Source: Castanea sativa
Taxonomy: Eukaryota; Streptophyta; Magnoliopsida; Fagales; Fagaceae
Direction of reading: 5' to 3'
Assembly: GCF_040712315.1 (NCBI RefSeq)
Contig: NC_134013.1
Span: forward strand, 34,693,001 to 34,757,000
Length of the DNA stretch: 64,000 bases
The position numbers and the translations under genes are program-made. Numbering within the stretch: the first letter of the stretch is position 1; each line of letters starts with the position of its first letter. Below, one piece after another: positions 1-11,465 of the stretch. The notes beneath the pieces were generated by a model. It searched no databases, was not told where the DNA came from, and saw only the letters and a list, made by a program, of their open reading frames with translations.

Positions 1-487
1 TACCCTAAATGCCTGACACACGGCTAACACAGGCTGACCAAACCAAAACAGGAAGATACCAGGACTAACAGGGCTAACCACACAGATCTAGACTCAAAAG
101 GTCTCAACAAGATACATCTGCAACAAACTTTTGGGCTAAACACAGAAACAAGAAGAAGCAGATAACTGGGATGCAAGAGTTAATCTGAACAAAGAATCAC
201 AAAAAAATAAACTAATAAGTTAAGAAGGAGGCTCAGCCTACCAACGATATAGATAAAAGAAGATGATGAAATAGTAACCGATGAAGAAATAAATGAATGG
301 GAATGGAAGAGTTATCATGAAATAGATGTAAAACAATATATGGGGTATGGGAGATATATTCATGAAAATAATTCAAAATAATAATAATGCTCAAAATAAC
401 TTGGATAACTATGGCTGCATCTGCCGCCAACTTGATTGAAAGATAAAATGTAACTTACCCCCCTTTTGGTATCAGAGCCAAGTTGGC
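1..487. other. Non-coding stretch, nothing recognised
   Basis: No reading frame here looks like a gene. The sequence may be the interior of the CACTA-type element whose terminus lies at 851, because no opposite CACTA end is visible in the window. That is inference only. Confidence 0.4.
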
Positions 488-489
488 CC

Positions 490-556
<67 letters not shown>

Positions 557-560
557 TATT
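488..560. repeat. (TA)n / (TTTA)n microsatellite
   Basis: An uninterrupted TA run passes directly into a TTTA run. It abuts the hairpin repeats of the CACTA terminus to its right. Confidence 0.9.
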
Positions 561-851
561 TAAGAACCTATAGTGGCGTTTGAGAAACGCCACTATAGGA
601 GGGCCTATAGTGGTGTTTGTCAAATGCCACTGTAGGTCTTTTTTTCTCTAGCCCTCACCCAAAAAACCCAACCCAAAAAAAAAATTTGAAAAAAAAGGCC
701 TATAGTGGCATTTGTCAAACGCCACTATAGGTCTTTTTTCCTCTGGCCCTTAATTAAAAAAAAAAACCAACCGAAAAAAATAAAATAAATGAAAAGTGCC
801 TATAGTGGCCACTAAAAAAAAAGGCAACTATAGGCCCAGTTTTTTGTAGTG
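561..851. mobile_element. CACTA (En/Spm-like) transposon terminus with subterminal hairpin repeats
   Basis: Read on the minus strand, the right edge begins CACTACAAAAAACTGGG, the classic terminal motif of CACTA transposons. Inside it lie repeated subterminal motifs built on CTATAGTGGCGTTT and its complement: a near-perfect hairpin at 567-599, diverged copies at about 601-637 and 698-731, and half-copies at about 797-836. Such arrays bind transposase in this superfamily. The other end and any transposase gene are not visible. Confidence 0.75.
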
Positions 852-1081
852 TGGGTGTATGATAAATTCCACATTCAGGCATAGGACACACGTACTTCAA
901 TCCTTCTTGGTCGTGTGCCTTTACTAGTTGTACTACGTTTCATGATATTTGCCTACCTCTAATTAATTAGGCTCTATTATTATCTATTATATTAGTGTAA
1001 TTTAGTATCTGGGTCCTGGTAATCTCTCTCTTAGACTACTCTTATTGTGAAAAAAGCTACAAACTTTTCTGTGGTTTCAAC

Positions 1082-1420
1082 ATGGCTTCCTCCAGTGGAA
1101 CATCTTCAGGGTCATCTTTGCTTCAAAACTCAGGTTCTGAGGAAGACTTGCAAGCTTTGATGGATCAAAGGAAAAGGAAGAGAATGATATCAAATAGAGA
1201 ATTAGCAAGGCAATCTCAAATGAGGAAACAAAAGCATTTGGATGATCTTGTGGCTCAAATGCTCAATTCAGGAAAGAGAACCATCAGATCATTCAAAATG
1301 TCAGTATCACCACACAACATTTCATGAATATTGAGACTTAAAACTCAATACTGAGAGTTCAAGCTCGTGAGCTTAGCCACATATTAAAGGCTTTGAATGA
1401 TATTATCAATCTTCTCTCAT
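1082..1420 (+). pseudogene. Group S-type bZIP transcription factor pseudogene
   Basis: The frame opens with a Ser/Gly-rich leader and a bZIP basic region (RKRKRMISNRELARQSQMRK), as in intronless plant group S bZIP factors that bind ACGT elements. It goes out of frame near 1259-1260. Restoring one missing base there recovers RKENHQI and the rest of the leucine-zipper region, through MNIE and ELSH to NDIINLL near 1418, although a second in-frame stop (TAA) sits after MNIET. The basic region is also damaged: the invariant N-x7-R arginine is Gln, and two other usual residues (Ser, Arg) are Leu and Gln. The truncated 81-residue product would lack a zipper and could not dimerise. It is an inactive copy of a gene presumably located elsewhere. 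Confidence 0.85.
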
Positions 1421-2389
1421 TTTCCCCCAATTTTCTCAGGTAGGGCTCTACTGAGTCATCGTGTTTTGGTTTTGATTTTGGGGGAAGGGGTGTTTTCTTT
1501 TTTTCTTTTTTTAATAACAGTTTTTTATTTTCTTTTAATTACGAAATTTATTTTAGAAAAAATATTTAGAGCCAAAACAATGTCGTTTTGACTCACTTAA
1601 TGACACCACTTAACTGATGTCTAACGGAATACTACATTGAAAAAAATTGAAACTTAGAGGATTGAAATGACAAAACTGAAAGTTAGAGGACTAAAATGAC
1701 AAAAGCTAAAACTTAGAGGGTCAATTTTAAATTTTTGTCTAATATTTATTTCTAGCATTCCAAATCGCCCACACCAACACAACCCATAATTTAGTTTCTT
1801 CTATGCAACATTCCATGAAAGCTCTTTTACTGATACAAATCCACGATTCAGTATCAATACTAGCCTGATGGTAGTCCTTTCTATTTTTGGTGGCTTGATT
1901 GACCTATAAGTTATTTTAATTTAGCCTTAGGTTGCCCCCTTTGAGATCCAACCATAAAGCCGCAATTGATTTGATTTCATACTCAATGAGCAATGCTCAA
2001 TTACACAATGTGGTGGTTGGCTCTTATACCAAATAATACAAACCCATAAGTAGAACTTATATTCGAAAACGGGCTTGCAAGGGGAGGGTGCCCAACACAT
2101 GGTTAAACAACTTAAACTTACACTTAATCCATATAAAATACTAGGATCATAATGTTTACACAGGGCAAGAAATCAAAGACTGTATTTGTTGGCCATTTTT
2201 TTGTATTTTACCTCTCACTAGAGCCCAAACATTTCTAGCCAAAGGTGTAAGAAATCAAGAAACAGAAAATTCTAGAAGAAAGCTGAGAGAATTTTGATTG
2301 AAAACTGAATATTTCATTAGCTTGAATGAATTTCATCTAGGTCTATTATATATATACAAGAACAGGGAATAACTTTATTTTGCTCCTTA
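1421..2389. other. Non-coding stretch
   Basis: Low-complexity AT-rich sequence with a diverged 'ttagagga..aaatgacaaaa' repeat near 1650-1730, a type often found at the ends of plant DNA transposons. No gene is supported. Confidence 0.4.
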
Positions 2390-2796
2390 GAGCATTCACA
2401 CCCGCACTTGTATATTGCATATGTTGAAATATTTTACCATCAAAGTGAGAAAGACATACTTTATCTACACTGCTAATTGCAAAAAAAAATTGCAATAGTG
2501 CTACAGTACCGTCTTACATATAAGACGGTATTATAGCAACTTGCATATGTAAGATGGTACTATAGCAACTTGTAAAACTTAAACTCTACATTTTATTAAT
2601 TTCTCCTCTCTCTCTCTCTCTCTCTCAATGACTTTTGGGTTATATGTTTATTGGGTAGATATATTATTTAAATGTATTGTATAGGAAAATAAAAGTTAAG
2701 ATGTTGGGTGTGTTATAAAATTGTATGATATAAATGATAAAGTAAATTTTGAAATGGTAAAATAGAATTTTTTGTAGAAATTGGATGCAAATGCTC
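2390..2796. mobile_element. MITE with GAGCATT terminal inverted repeats
   Basis: Starts GAGCATTCACACCC and ends with the complement of GAGCATTTGCATCC. The flanks share TA on both sides. The 407-bp element has no coding capacity and contains a (TC)n run near 2605-2627. Related end fragments occur near 5975-5995 and 56200-56315. Confidence 0.65.
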
Positions 2797-2929
2797 TAAT
2801 ACTGCGTTCACATATATTAAATGATAAATATCTAAACTACTCACTAAGCTAATTGTAGGCTTGTAGCTTACAACTAAACTACCATACTCTACTGCGGTTT
2901 AGCCTTACTTTCTTTCATCTTCTTGCCCA

Positions 2930-3214
2930 TAGATTCAGAACCTTAACAAAAGGGCACAGCTAGTCGATCATAGTGTGAAGCGTCGTTTCATCCTCCTATT
3001 GACAAATTCGACATTTTGATTCCACTTCTCGATCTTCCAAATTTACAAATTTTGAAGCGTAGCAAATGAATAAGAACATCCACGCCACACACAATGTTTT
3101 ACTTTTGGCAAAGCGTGTAGTTACTAGTTTCCACAATTTCTTCCATGTTCTCCTATCCATCCATGTCGAAGAGCTTTCGGCTTTCAAAGACGACTTGGTT
3201 ATCTCGATAGCCAA
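2930..3214 (-). mobile_element. LINE fragment (zf-RVT region)
   Basis: The minus-strand translation gives a WKKLWKL motif followed by a C-x2-C (CRIC) and an ETTLH-like His segment. This resembles the zinc-binding domain near the 3' end of ORF2 in plant LINEs. It is short and carries in-frame stops, so it is a decayed fragment. Confidence 0.45.
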
Positions 3215-3514
3215 CTTATAAGCCCATTTTTTTATTGGAAAAAAAAAATAGAAATATCTATTTATTTATTTTGGTAGAGAGGGAAGGGTTTCTTATGAGA
3301 AACGGGAATATTTTATTTAAGAGTCATGCTAATGGGTGCCCTTAGGGCAATAGTTAACAATTCATTTTAGGAAAGTGTTGGCACCACTTTTATGGCAAAT
3401 GAAAAAAGCTGTCAAAAATTTGATTTTTTTTCTTTTCTTTTCCCATAAAAACTTTCTTTAAATAGATTATTAATCATTGTCCAAAGGGCATCCGTTAGTA
3501 TTTCCCTTTATTTA

Positions 3515-3869
3515 CGCTCTATTTGTTTCAGCATCAACATTTTCTGCAAAATGGTTCATTTTCCAAATAGCATTTTCTAGAAAACTATATCATTTTCCAG
3601 TGTTTGGTAATGACTTTGAAAATGAGCTTGAGAATGTTTTCTGATGTTTGGTATGCAAATTTTTATTTTTATTTTTTATATTTCTTGTGTAATTTAAAAC
3701 ATGTGTATTATGTAAACCAACTAATGTAATCAATATAAATAATAACAAAAAACCAAGAATGAATTTGGTTTTCATACTAAAATTTTGACAATAGATACAA
3801 TTAAAATTAGTTGTCAAATTTTCATAATCTCTACCACTCATCTTGCTCATATATATGGACAGGAATGTC

Positions 3870-3909
<40 letters not shown>

Positions 3910-4728
3910 ACAATACCTTTGAATTGTCTACTCTTTTTGTTGGTACACTAATTGTCTACTATGGTCAACCACAAATCTTTAATATTACTCAAAATTATGT
4001 ATTTATATAATGTATCTACATAATATATCATCACTACATAGTATCTGTAGAATGTATCTGTCAACAAAAAAGATTATCCTATGTAAAAGCAATTTAGAGC
4101 CATATAGGCACTATGTTTAAAATTTTCGTCTTTTACTGAATCATTCTTTCTTTCTTCTTTTTTATTTTTTTTAGTACTTTTATGTGCAAAAAAAAAAACT
4201 TCTACCTGAAATCCATCGAACCAAAAATTTCTTAGAGAAAAAATAAAATTAAATTTGAAATTCAAAGTAAAGAATTGGGATTTTGGTAGAAAGGAATGAA
4301 ATATTTACCGTTCCAAATATGTTCTCTTTTGCAAGTTGGTAGAGAGGAATGAAATAATTACTGAGCAATGAGGGAAAAAAATCTAATCAAATAACTGTGT
4401 CATAAAGGAGAAAAGAAATATGGAGAGAGAGAGAGAGAGAGAGAGAGATCTATGGAAGAGGAGAGACCAGAGTTAGTGACAGTGAGGGTGTGAGGAAAGA
4501 AAAAGAAAATTGAAGAGAGAAAGAGTGAGAGAGCATACCATGATAGAAAGGATGTTTTCCAAAAAACATTTTTGGAAAACAACCTATAAAAAACAAGCCT
4601 TATTTTTATTAGGATTTTTCATTGACTAAAGATAATTTTCCATTGACCAGTTTTTTTTGTGCTACCAAATACTAGAAAATTTGGAAAACTATCTTTACAA
4701 AAAGTTTTCCAACAAAACAAACAGAGCG
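3515..4728. mobile_element. Non-autonomous DNA element with CGCTCT terminal inverted repeats
   Basis: The left end reads CGCTCTATTTGTTTC and the right end is the complement of CGCTCTGTTTGTTTT. Both are flanked by TTA, giving a 3-bp target duplication as in PIF/Harbinger-like elements. The inner ends carry complementary 'ttttccaaa' / 'tttggaaaa' blocks, so the element can fold back. Its interior holds (CA)n at about 3872-3900 and (GA)n at about 4423-4448. No transposase is seen, so its 1214 bp look non-autonomous. Confidence 0.65.
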
Positions 4729-5003
4729 TTAATATATAAAAGCTAGTTCATTGGGCATTCTTTAAGAATTCCCAGTTTCATTACATCCCAAACAAGAGTT
4801 GATAATAAATAAATAAATGAATGAAAGAGAGAGAGAGTGAAAGAAGACGTTGAGCATCCCATAGCCAGCAAATGAGAGGATCGCCTAAAGCCCCCAAGTA
4901 AAAAGAGGGTCCTAAATTTTAACTACTAGAGTTATTTCTTTCATTTTAATAGAATTAATTAAGCCAAAATATTAGTCAATAAATAAAATAATTATTATTT
5001 ATC

Positions 5004-5007
<4 letters not shown>
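4729..5007. other. Non-coding AT-rich spacer
   Basis: No coding potential and no recognisable element ends between the TTA-flanked element and the GA microsatellite. Confidence 0.4.

Positions 5008-5054
<47 letters not shown>
5008..5054. repeat. (GA)n microsatellite
   Basis: About 23 uninterrupted GA units, directly adjoining the MITE that begins at about 5054. Confidence 0.95.
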
Positions 5055-5058
<4 letters not shown>

Positions 5059-5237
5059 GCTACATCCTCAACATTTTTTATAATATTTTCATAAAAAATC
5101 TTCAGTGACAGGTTGTTACTGGGCTGTTATTGATGAAAAAAAAAGTAATTCTAGTGGTGGGTTTAAATTAGAACAAATAACAACTTACTACCTAGGATTT
5201 ATTGTGAAAATTTTGTGAATGTAGCACTTCTCATGAT
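5054..5237. mobile_element. MITE with imperfect ~38-bp terminal inverted repeats
   Basis: The left end GAAATGCTACATCCTCAAC matches the complement of the right end, GAAGTGCTACATTCACAAA, and the similarity continues inward through 'atttt.ta.aata'. There is no coding capacity. Confidence 0.55.
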
Positions 5238-6376
5238 TTTACCAAATAAGCTAATTGGAATCCACTAATTTATGTACATATAAAATTATACTAAGTTGTA
5301 ACCTATGCTTACGCATGCAATTATTAAACAATAGTGATATTGAGGGGTGGGACTTACTTAGATAAGGGAGATGGCCATCTCAACTTTCATACTAAGTATA
5401 ATAAATGAGTTACTTGGCACCAAAATTAAGAAAAATATATATTGGTGTTGACACCCCATTTTGCAATCTCAATTTAACCTCTAGGGACAAATTGATTATT
5501 TTACACACTAAGGGCAAAAATGTAATTTTAACTATCAATTCATTCATCACACTTTATGAGAATGATCTTTAGATTTCAACAATCACAACAATATGTCCAG
5601 TGGCTCAATTTGATAAACAGATTAGAAGATATCGAAAGATCAAGTTTTAATGGTTATACAAACCCTAGCCGCATAAATGGTAATTTCTTTCTCTGAAAAG
5701 CCTTTCTATGGATGGCCTATATTGTCCTTTAAATAGTGCAGCAAACATATCACGAATTGGGTTTGAAATGGGCATGTTATGGGCTTTTTCGCATTTAAGA
5801 TTTTTTCTGATCTGCAAATCTCAGTTGGTCAAGCTAGTGTCGAGCTGTAATCGAGATGTCATGGCATTTTGTAATTGGCTTGAAAAAGTTTTGCCTCCTC
5901 TACAGGTTTTTTGAAAAATGAGTATGTAAAATAAATAAAAAATTAGGTTTTATGATAAAATAGACAAAAATATTTGTATGAGTTGATGTGAATGCTCTCA
6001 CACTTTCAAGTTTTAACTCAACAAAATTTCAACCCTCCTTTGTCCTTTCCAATGTAGTCATGTACCTTGGCCCCCAAAACTTAAAGATAACACAAACAAA
6101 GAAAATAAACAAAACAGGCCAAACAACTGGAGATGAAGAACCAAAAAAAAAAAATGAAATGGAGGAGGGGAGGGTGAAACAGAGAACTACAAAAGAAGAA
6201 GACAAAGCTAACCTCTGCAAGGGGCTGAGTTCATTCAGGTGACCAGATATGAGGTGGCAACTTACTATGATGGGATGAGTAAGTTATTCATTTGACTTGA
6301 AAATTATGGTAAAATTTTATGTTTAAATCAATACCAGTAGAAATTATTTTGGGAAAATTTCATGGAAATAAGCTGG
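5238..6376. other. Non-coding stretch with a possible LTR start
   Basis: A TGTTGACACCCCATTTTGC segment at about 5453 resembles the 5' start of many plant Ty3/gypsy LTRs, but no matching end or target duplication was found. The remainder is AT-rich with only short spurious frames. Confidence 0.3.
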
Positions 6377-6465
6377 TGTTGTGAAATTTATAAATATTCG
6401 TAAGTGCATGAATTGTATTGAAGTATAGTATAATTTATAAATATTCACAAGTGCAAGGTTGAACT

Positions 6466-9045
6466 TGTTAAGTTTTAGACCACTAAAAACACAGATCGTT
6501 TAACCTAATTTAAAGCCAAGTTGGTACTTAGTTCAATTAAACAGATCTAGGTTAAACACGCATCGATCATATCATAAACAATGGAAAAGTATGAGCACAA
6601 CAATATGATGACCCAAGAAAACCAATGAAACAATCTAGTTTCAAGGTAAAAAAAACCTGTGAATGATTTAACCTAAACAATTCACAAGGCATCAATTCAC
6701 TAATAGAATGGAAATTTTTACAATAGACTTAACCATAAATCTACTACTACCTCATGTAGTACTAACTCACGTGACCACACGTAGCTCCAAATCCACGGAT
6801 TCTTCTATTATGAATCTTTTGCACACAAACACTCTAGTTTGTGACTTTGAGAACTCCACTCAAAGATTTAGATCATCAACTGTGGTTGATTTGATTTCAA
6901 TAACTTTTCTCCACCTGTACTAACAATATTGATTTGATCTCTGTGTGGGCGCAACGAGGGGAGTACACCTCCGCTGAGTGGATTGCAGCGGAGAAGGAAT
7001 GGAATCGCCACCTAGATTGGTCTAGGAACTATAAATATAGCACCCTTTGAGGAAGGATTGATCTACTACCAGAGTACGTGACTGGAGTTTAGGTATGGCG
7101 ATGGGAAGGTGTTAAACACCCAACCCCACCCGACTCGTGGGTCGGCTTCCACTCATTGTGTCTTACATTTTAATCTCATTATAGGCACATTTTACATTTA
7201 TCATTCTAGACTCACACACACGCTAGAATGCATCTAAGCAACCAACATGACACTTTTCATCCCAAACCCTAACATAAACCAATCACACATAGCATCATAT
7301 TATATCTAAGGCGAAAACATAAACATGGCAGCGTCAAACAAGCATGTTATTACACTTTAATTATAAAAAAATATGGCATCCAAGCAAGCTTATTCATGTT
7401 CATCAACCTAAAAGAAAATCATATTCCAAAAAAATGCATATTCATATGAATGCATGACTTACTTCTCACTACACCACAGCACTTATGCATCAATGCATGC
7501 TCATGTTATATGCATGTTCATTGCACATCAACATATTTAAAGATAAACCATAATCTAGTATGTAAAGAATAAGCAACAAACAAACCATGGAGGCAGAGAC
7601 ATATACATATAGAAAACTAGGACAAAACAAAGACATATTAAACAAATAAAACAAAGAAACATAAGCCAAAAGTTTCATATTAGGATTTCTGGGCAAGACT
7701 ATGCGCTCGCACACATAGGGCCTGCGTACGCATCCCAGTTGTATGCGTATGCATACTTTGAGTATGTGTGTGCATGTAGTAAGCATGCATATGCGTCCAC
7801 ACCCTAAACCCTAATCCAGAAAACAAGAAAACAGCAACGCATAAACTAAATCTTGCAACCTAGCATACTTGAAACAATAAAACAAAGCATACCTAAGCTA
7901 AACAAACATGTTAAACACATATAAAACAAAAGAAGCAAGAGAAAAATAGATTTAATCAAAGAACATGAGGCAAGAAGAGCTAGAACCTTTACCTCTAAAA
8001 CAAAGGCTCCTTGGCTTGATTTTGACCATTCTCCGCAATCAATCTAGTCACAACCAAACTAAAATAAGTTAGCTAAACCTTAAAACTCGAAGATTAAGAC
8101 CAGAGAAGGTCTTAATTAGAAAAATAATGACTTGAGGAGGTTTTGTGAAAAACTCCCTCTTTGATTCACTATTTCTAATGATTTTTGTATTTTTCCCTTC
8201 GGATTTTCTATGTGTTCTAAAAAAGTACCATGTTTGGCTTTTTATAGTCAGAAAATAAGGATTTGGAACGACTCCCAGACAATGTGGGATTCACTCCAAA
8301 CCAAGTTTTAAATGCAAAAAACTTGTCTTTCACAGTTTCTAGAACCCTAGCATGCGACCTCATGCCCATGTATGCGTATGCATGCATGAAGCATGTGCAC
8401 GCAAAGCTTAAGCATGTGTGCGCATACATGTGCGTGCATACGCATGCCCTAGTGTTTCCATGGCCTTTTATTTCCAAAAATAGTTTATTTAGTACATAAA
8501 AGAGTTATATATTTTTCGAAAACACTTTCCTCAAGTCAATTTCAATCTGATTGGGCCCTAAACCAACCTTGGGCTTTAAAATTCCAACATCATTAGGAAA
8601 CAGGGCTTGAGTCGTAAGGAGTACAAAATGCAGTGTCTACACTCCGGCAGATGCTTGTTGAGTTAAAAGGTTACAGAACCTCACAAATCTCACAAGAGTA
8701 ACTCACAAGATTTGAAAAATGTGTATTAGGGTTTTCCTTTTATTCCTAGTAGTGTTGGACTCAAACCTTAAATGTTTCGCGGGCTTTTGAGAATTCTTTA
8801 AAATTTTTCAAATCGCAATTCGATCAATTGAAGGACTCTCTCGATCGGTCAAGCTCTTTAGTTTCTAAAATCATTTTTCTGCAGCTTGTACATTCTTGAA
8901 TCTTGAATTGTATCAACTTGAGCAATGTCTAAACCTTTTCAAAGACACTAAAAATCTAATGCTAGACTTGTTTTTGTACTCGGTTTATCAACATACAACA
9001 AATTTAGTTCCTAATCATTTAAACCTAAATATTTAGAACCTAACA
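6466..9045 (-). mobile_element. Solo LTR, family A copy 1, itself interrupted
   Basis: On the plus strand it begins TGTTAAGTTTTAGACC and ends GAACCTAACA, flanked by GAACT and AAACT (a 5-bp target duplication with one change). It is the same family as 17384-18221 and 34063-34893, which are both about 830 bp. The extra length is the nested LTR at 6944-8641. No internal retrotransposon region remains, so it is a recombined solo LTR. Confidence 0.8.
6944..8641 (-). mobile_element. Nested solo LTR (gypsy-type) with TGTAGACACT start
   Basis: On the minus strand it runs from TGTAGACACTGCATTTTG to GCGCCCACA, flanked by CTCCG and CTCTG (4 of 5 bases match). The uninterrupted family A copy at 34063 reads straight through the equivalent point, which confirms the insertion. 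Within 7700-7800 and 8340-8450 are long alternating purine-pyrimidine tracts rich in GCATGC, GTGCAC and TACGCA. There is no coding sequence. Confidence 0.7.
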
Positions 9046-9361
9046 AAACTCACAAGGACTTGTATGAATGTAGAAAAATTAATTAAACCTTGACTAAATA
9101 AATCTTAATCTACTTTAATAAATTTGATTATTTTGGAATTAAATAAAACTAAGCAAATAATTAATCTAAGTAAAGTTATAATATAAAGCAGTAAAGAGAT
9201 TAAACAATTTGGAAAAATAAATTAAAGTTTTGGAATCTGTCTTATTAATTCATATCAGTATATGTTCATGATCATCAACTTTTCTCAAACAATAATATAA
9301 TAATCTAGAATTCAATCCTGTTATCATGAAAGATATTAGCATTAAAATCCCTTTTTAAAAT

Positions 9362-11174
9362 TGTTAGGTTAAGATTGCTTGACACCGGTTAATTAATTCA
9401 ATTATCCAAGTTGATTAATTAGGTTCAATTACATGTAAATCATGGAGGCACCAGAAAATCACCAAAAATACTAAATGCAGTGGAAAATAAATTTAACACG
9501 GTGATTTGTTGACAAATGGTAAAAACCTCGGAAGGCAAAAATTCCACCAGGTGATTTTAATGTCACCACTCCCAAGAATCCATGAATCAATAATCAAGTA
9601 GTTACAAGTATAAGGAATCTTACCAACTACCCTTGGTCCATCCCTCCAATTTGTGACTAACCCTTTGCACGAATCCTAGCACGTAACTAACTCCAGCAAC
9701 AAGAACAGATGTTGTTAGCTGCAAAGTTCTTCACTTTATCAACATTGAAGATCTGTAAACATTCAGTTACAAAACCCTATGGCATACAAAAGCAGTAGCT
9801 TCATACAAAGAATATATGTCTCTTTGTCTCTATATCTATCTGTGGCGGCCTTTAAAATAAGCCTTATATATGTCTAGGGTTGTGAGAAAACAAAACCCCA
9901 AACAAATATACAAGACTGGACCGAATTTCAGATCTGAAAATTCTGAAATTGTAATTCTCGATAGATCAAGTTGCTGTTGAGCTATCTATTGAGCTTCACA
10001 TTAACTCTCGATAGCAGGCATCTGTCAAGCTATCTGTCAAGACTTAATGAACAAATTTTCTTCACTTGTTTCTTGGACCAATCTTCATGTCTTTAATATT
10101 TGACTTAACAACATGTTTTTTGAAATATTAAACTCATCTTAGATCTACCCAATTACAAGTAAAGTGAATTTTTTCAAAAGTGATAGGCCAAGAATGTATT
10201 GACCTCTTAGCTAAATTAACCAATTAATTAGCCAAGTAAATTAATTAATTTAATTTAACATGCAAAACGAGTGGTAGGACAAACAAATCACCAAATAACT
10301 AAATGTAGTGAAAATTAAATTTGATATAGGTGATTTGTTTACGAATGGGGAAAACCACCGAGGCAAAACTCTACCGGGTGAATTTAAGGTCACCACTCCC
10401 GAGAATCCACTATTATCAAAAAAAGTGGTTACAAGTAAAGGAATCCCAGTACCTTATACCAACCTACAGTTGAACCTTTACCCCAATACACAATTGGACT
10501 TGTAATGTAGTGACAATCTCTCATTTCAATGCACAACTCCCAATACGTGACTAACCAATCTATGCGTGGATCCTAGTATGCAGCTTACACACCAACTTGA
10601 GAAAGATGTTGGCTGCAAAGTTCTTCAGTTCATCCATATGATGAAGATCAAGAAGCTCCTTGGTTACAAAACCCTATAGCGTACAAACGCAATAGCTTCT
10701 TCAAGAGAAAGATGAATTATGGCAAATTGTCTCCGGTCACAATTTGAGTGAATAATTACTTTGCATCAAGTTGCATCACCTCTGACGGCCATTAAAATAA
10801 TCCTTATATATGTCTAGGGTTGTGAGAAAAAAAACCCTACACATATAGCTTGGATATGCGTGAAAAACAGATCTGGAAATCTGATTTTTGTAATCCTCAA
10901 TAGATAGGTTATTTGTCGAGCTGCTATCGAGCATCGGACTAAAAACTCCTTTTAAACCTTGATAGATACAATCTGTCAAGCTTTAAAATACAGCATTTCT
11001 TCACTTTATTCTTGAACATATTTGCATGGCTTTAACTCTTGACTTGAACAATATGTTGCTTGAAAACTGAAACCATCCTAAATCTACCCAATTACAAGTA
11101 AAGTGTGTTTTGTCAAAAGATTAGTCAATTCTAAATGACATATGTTCATATCATTTTCCACATATGTCCTAACA
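9362..11174 (-). mobile_element. Two adjacent diverged LTRs in direct repeat
   Basis: The halves 9362 to about 10180 and about 10187-11174 share colinear blocks: 'gtgatttgtt.ac.aatgg', 'ggtcaccactccc', 'ggttacaaaaccctat', 'ccttatatatgtctagggttgtgag' and 'atctacccaattacaagtaaagtg'. The outer ends are TGTTAGG and CCTAACA. A TATA-like motif in each lies on the minus strand. No internal coding region separates them, and each is slightly truncated at the junction. The interior of an LTR element appears to have been deleted. Flanking target duplications are not clean. Confidence 0.65.
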
Positions 11175-11465
11175 AAAGGATTAGCCAATTATAACAAAAT
11201 ACGACCCTAAAAAAAATCTAAAGCAGTTCTTCTTTACTTCCTAAATGTAAAATCAAATAATCAATTGCAAATGAACTTCAAGGAGAAAGAATTGCTAGCT
11301 AAACTTCAAGGAAATTGTATTTCTTGATGTACAATTTCTCTAACTGGTTGATGCTGACGTCTTCTTCCGTGACTTTGTTTTAAGTACTAACCACACGAGT
11401 TGCCTTCTATCACTATACTTAAGAATCCATTGGCTTTACTTTGGTAATGGTGTTTTTACCTATAT

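Larger units (their letters stand above)
6377..11340 (-). repeat. Host LTR fragment of Athila-like type, split by later insertions
   Basis: Three blocks, 6377-6465, 9046-9361 and about 11205 to 11340, align in order with the LTR at 62435-63959. Shared landmarks are the TGTTGTGAAAT edge, 'cacagggacttg'-like text, a 'ttttggaatc' segment and a 'gttcttctt..acttc' segment. The intervening sequence is later LTR insertions. Orientation is taken from the better copy at 62435. The right boundary is uncertain because similarity fades before the gypsy element at 11466. Confidence 0.6.

Noticed and set aside
3872..5054. CA, GA and similar repeats considered as satellite or CRISPR-like arrays
   Set aside because: They are simple microsatellites without spacers, and the genome is a plant's.
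5708..5914. 68-codon plus-strand frame with an ATG
   Set aside because: It is next to LTR-like sequence, with no domain or splice support; chance is the simpler explanation.
7490..8499. Several 78-98 codon frames on both strands
   Set aside because: They fall in the alternating purine-pyrimidine tracts of an LTR and are rich in Cys, His, Met and Tyr from the CATGTG/TACGCA repeats.
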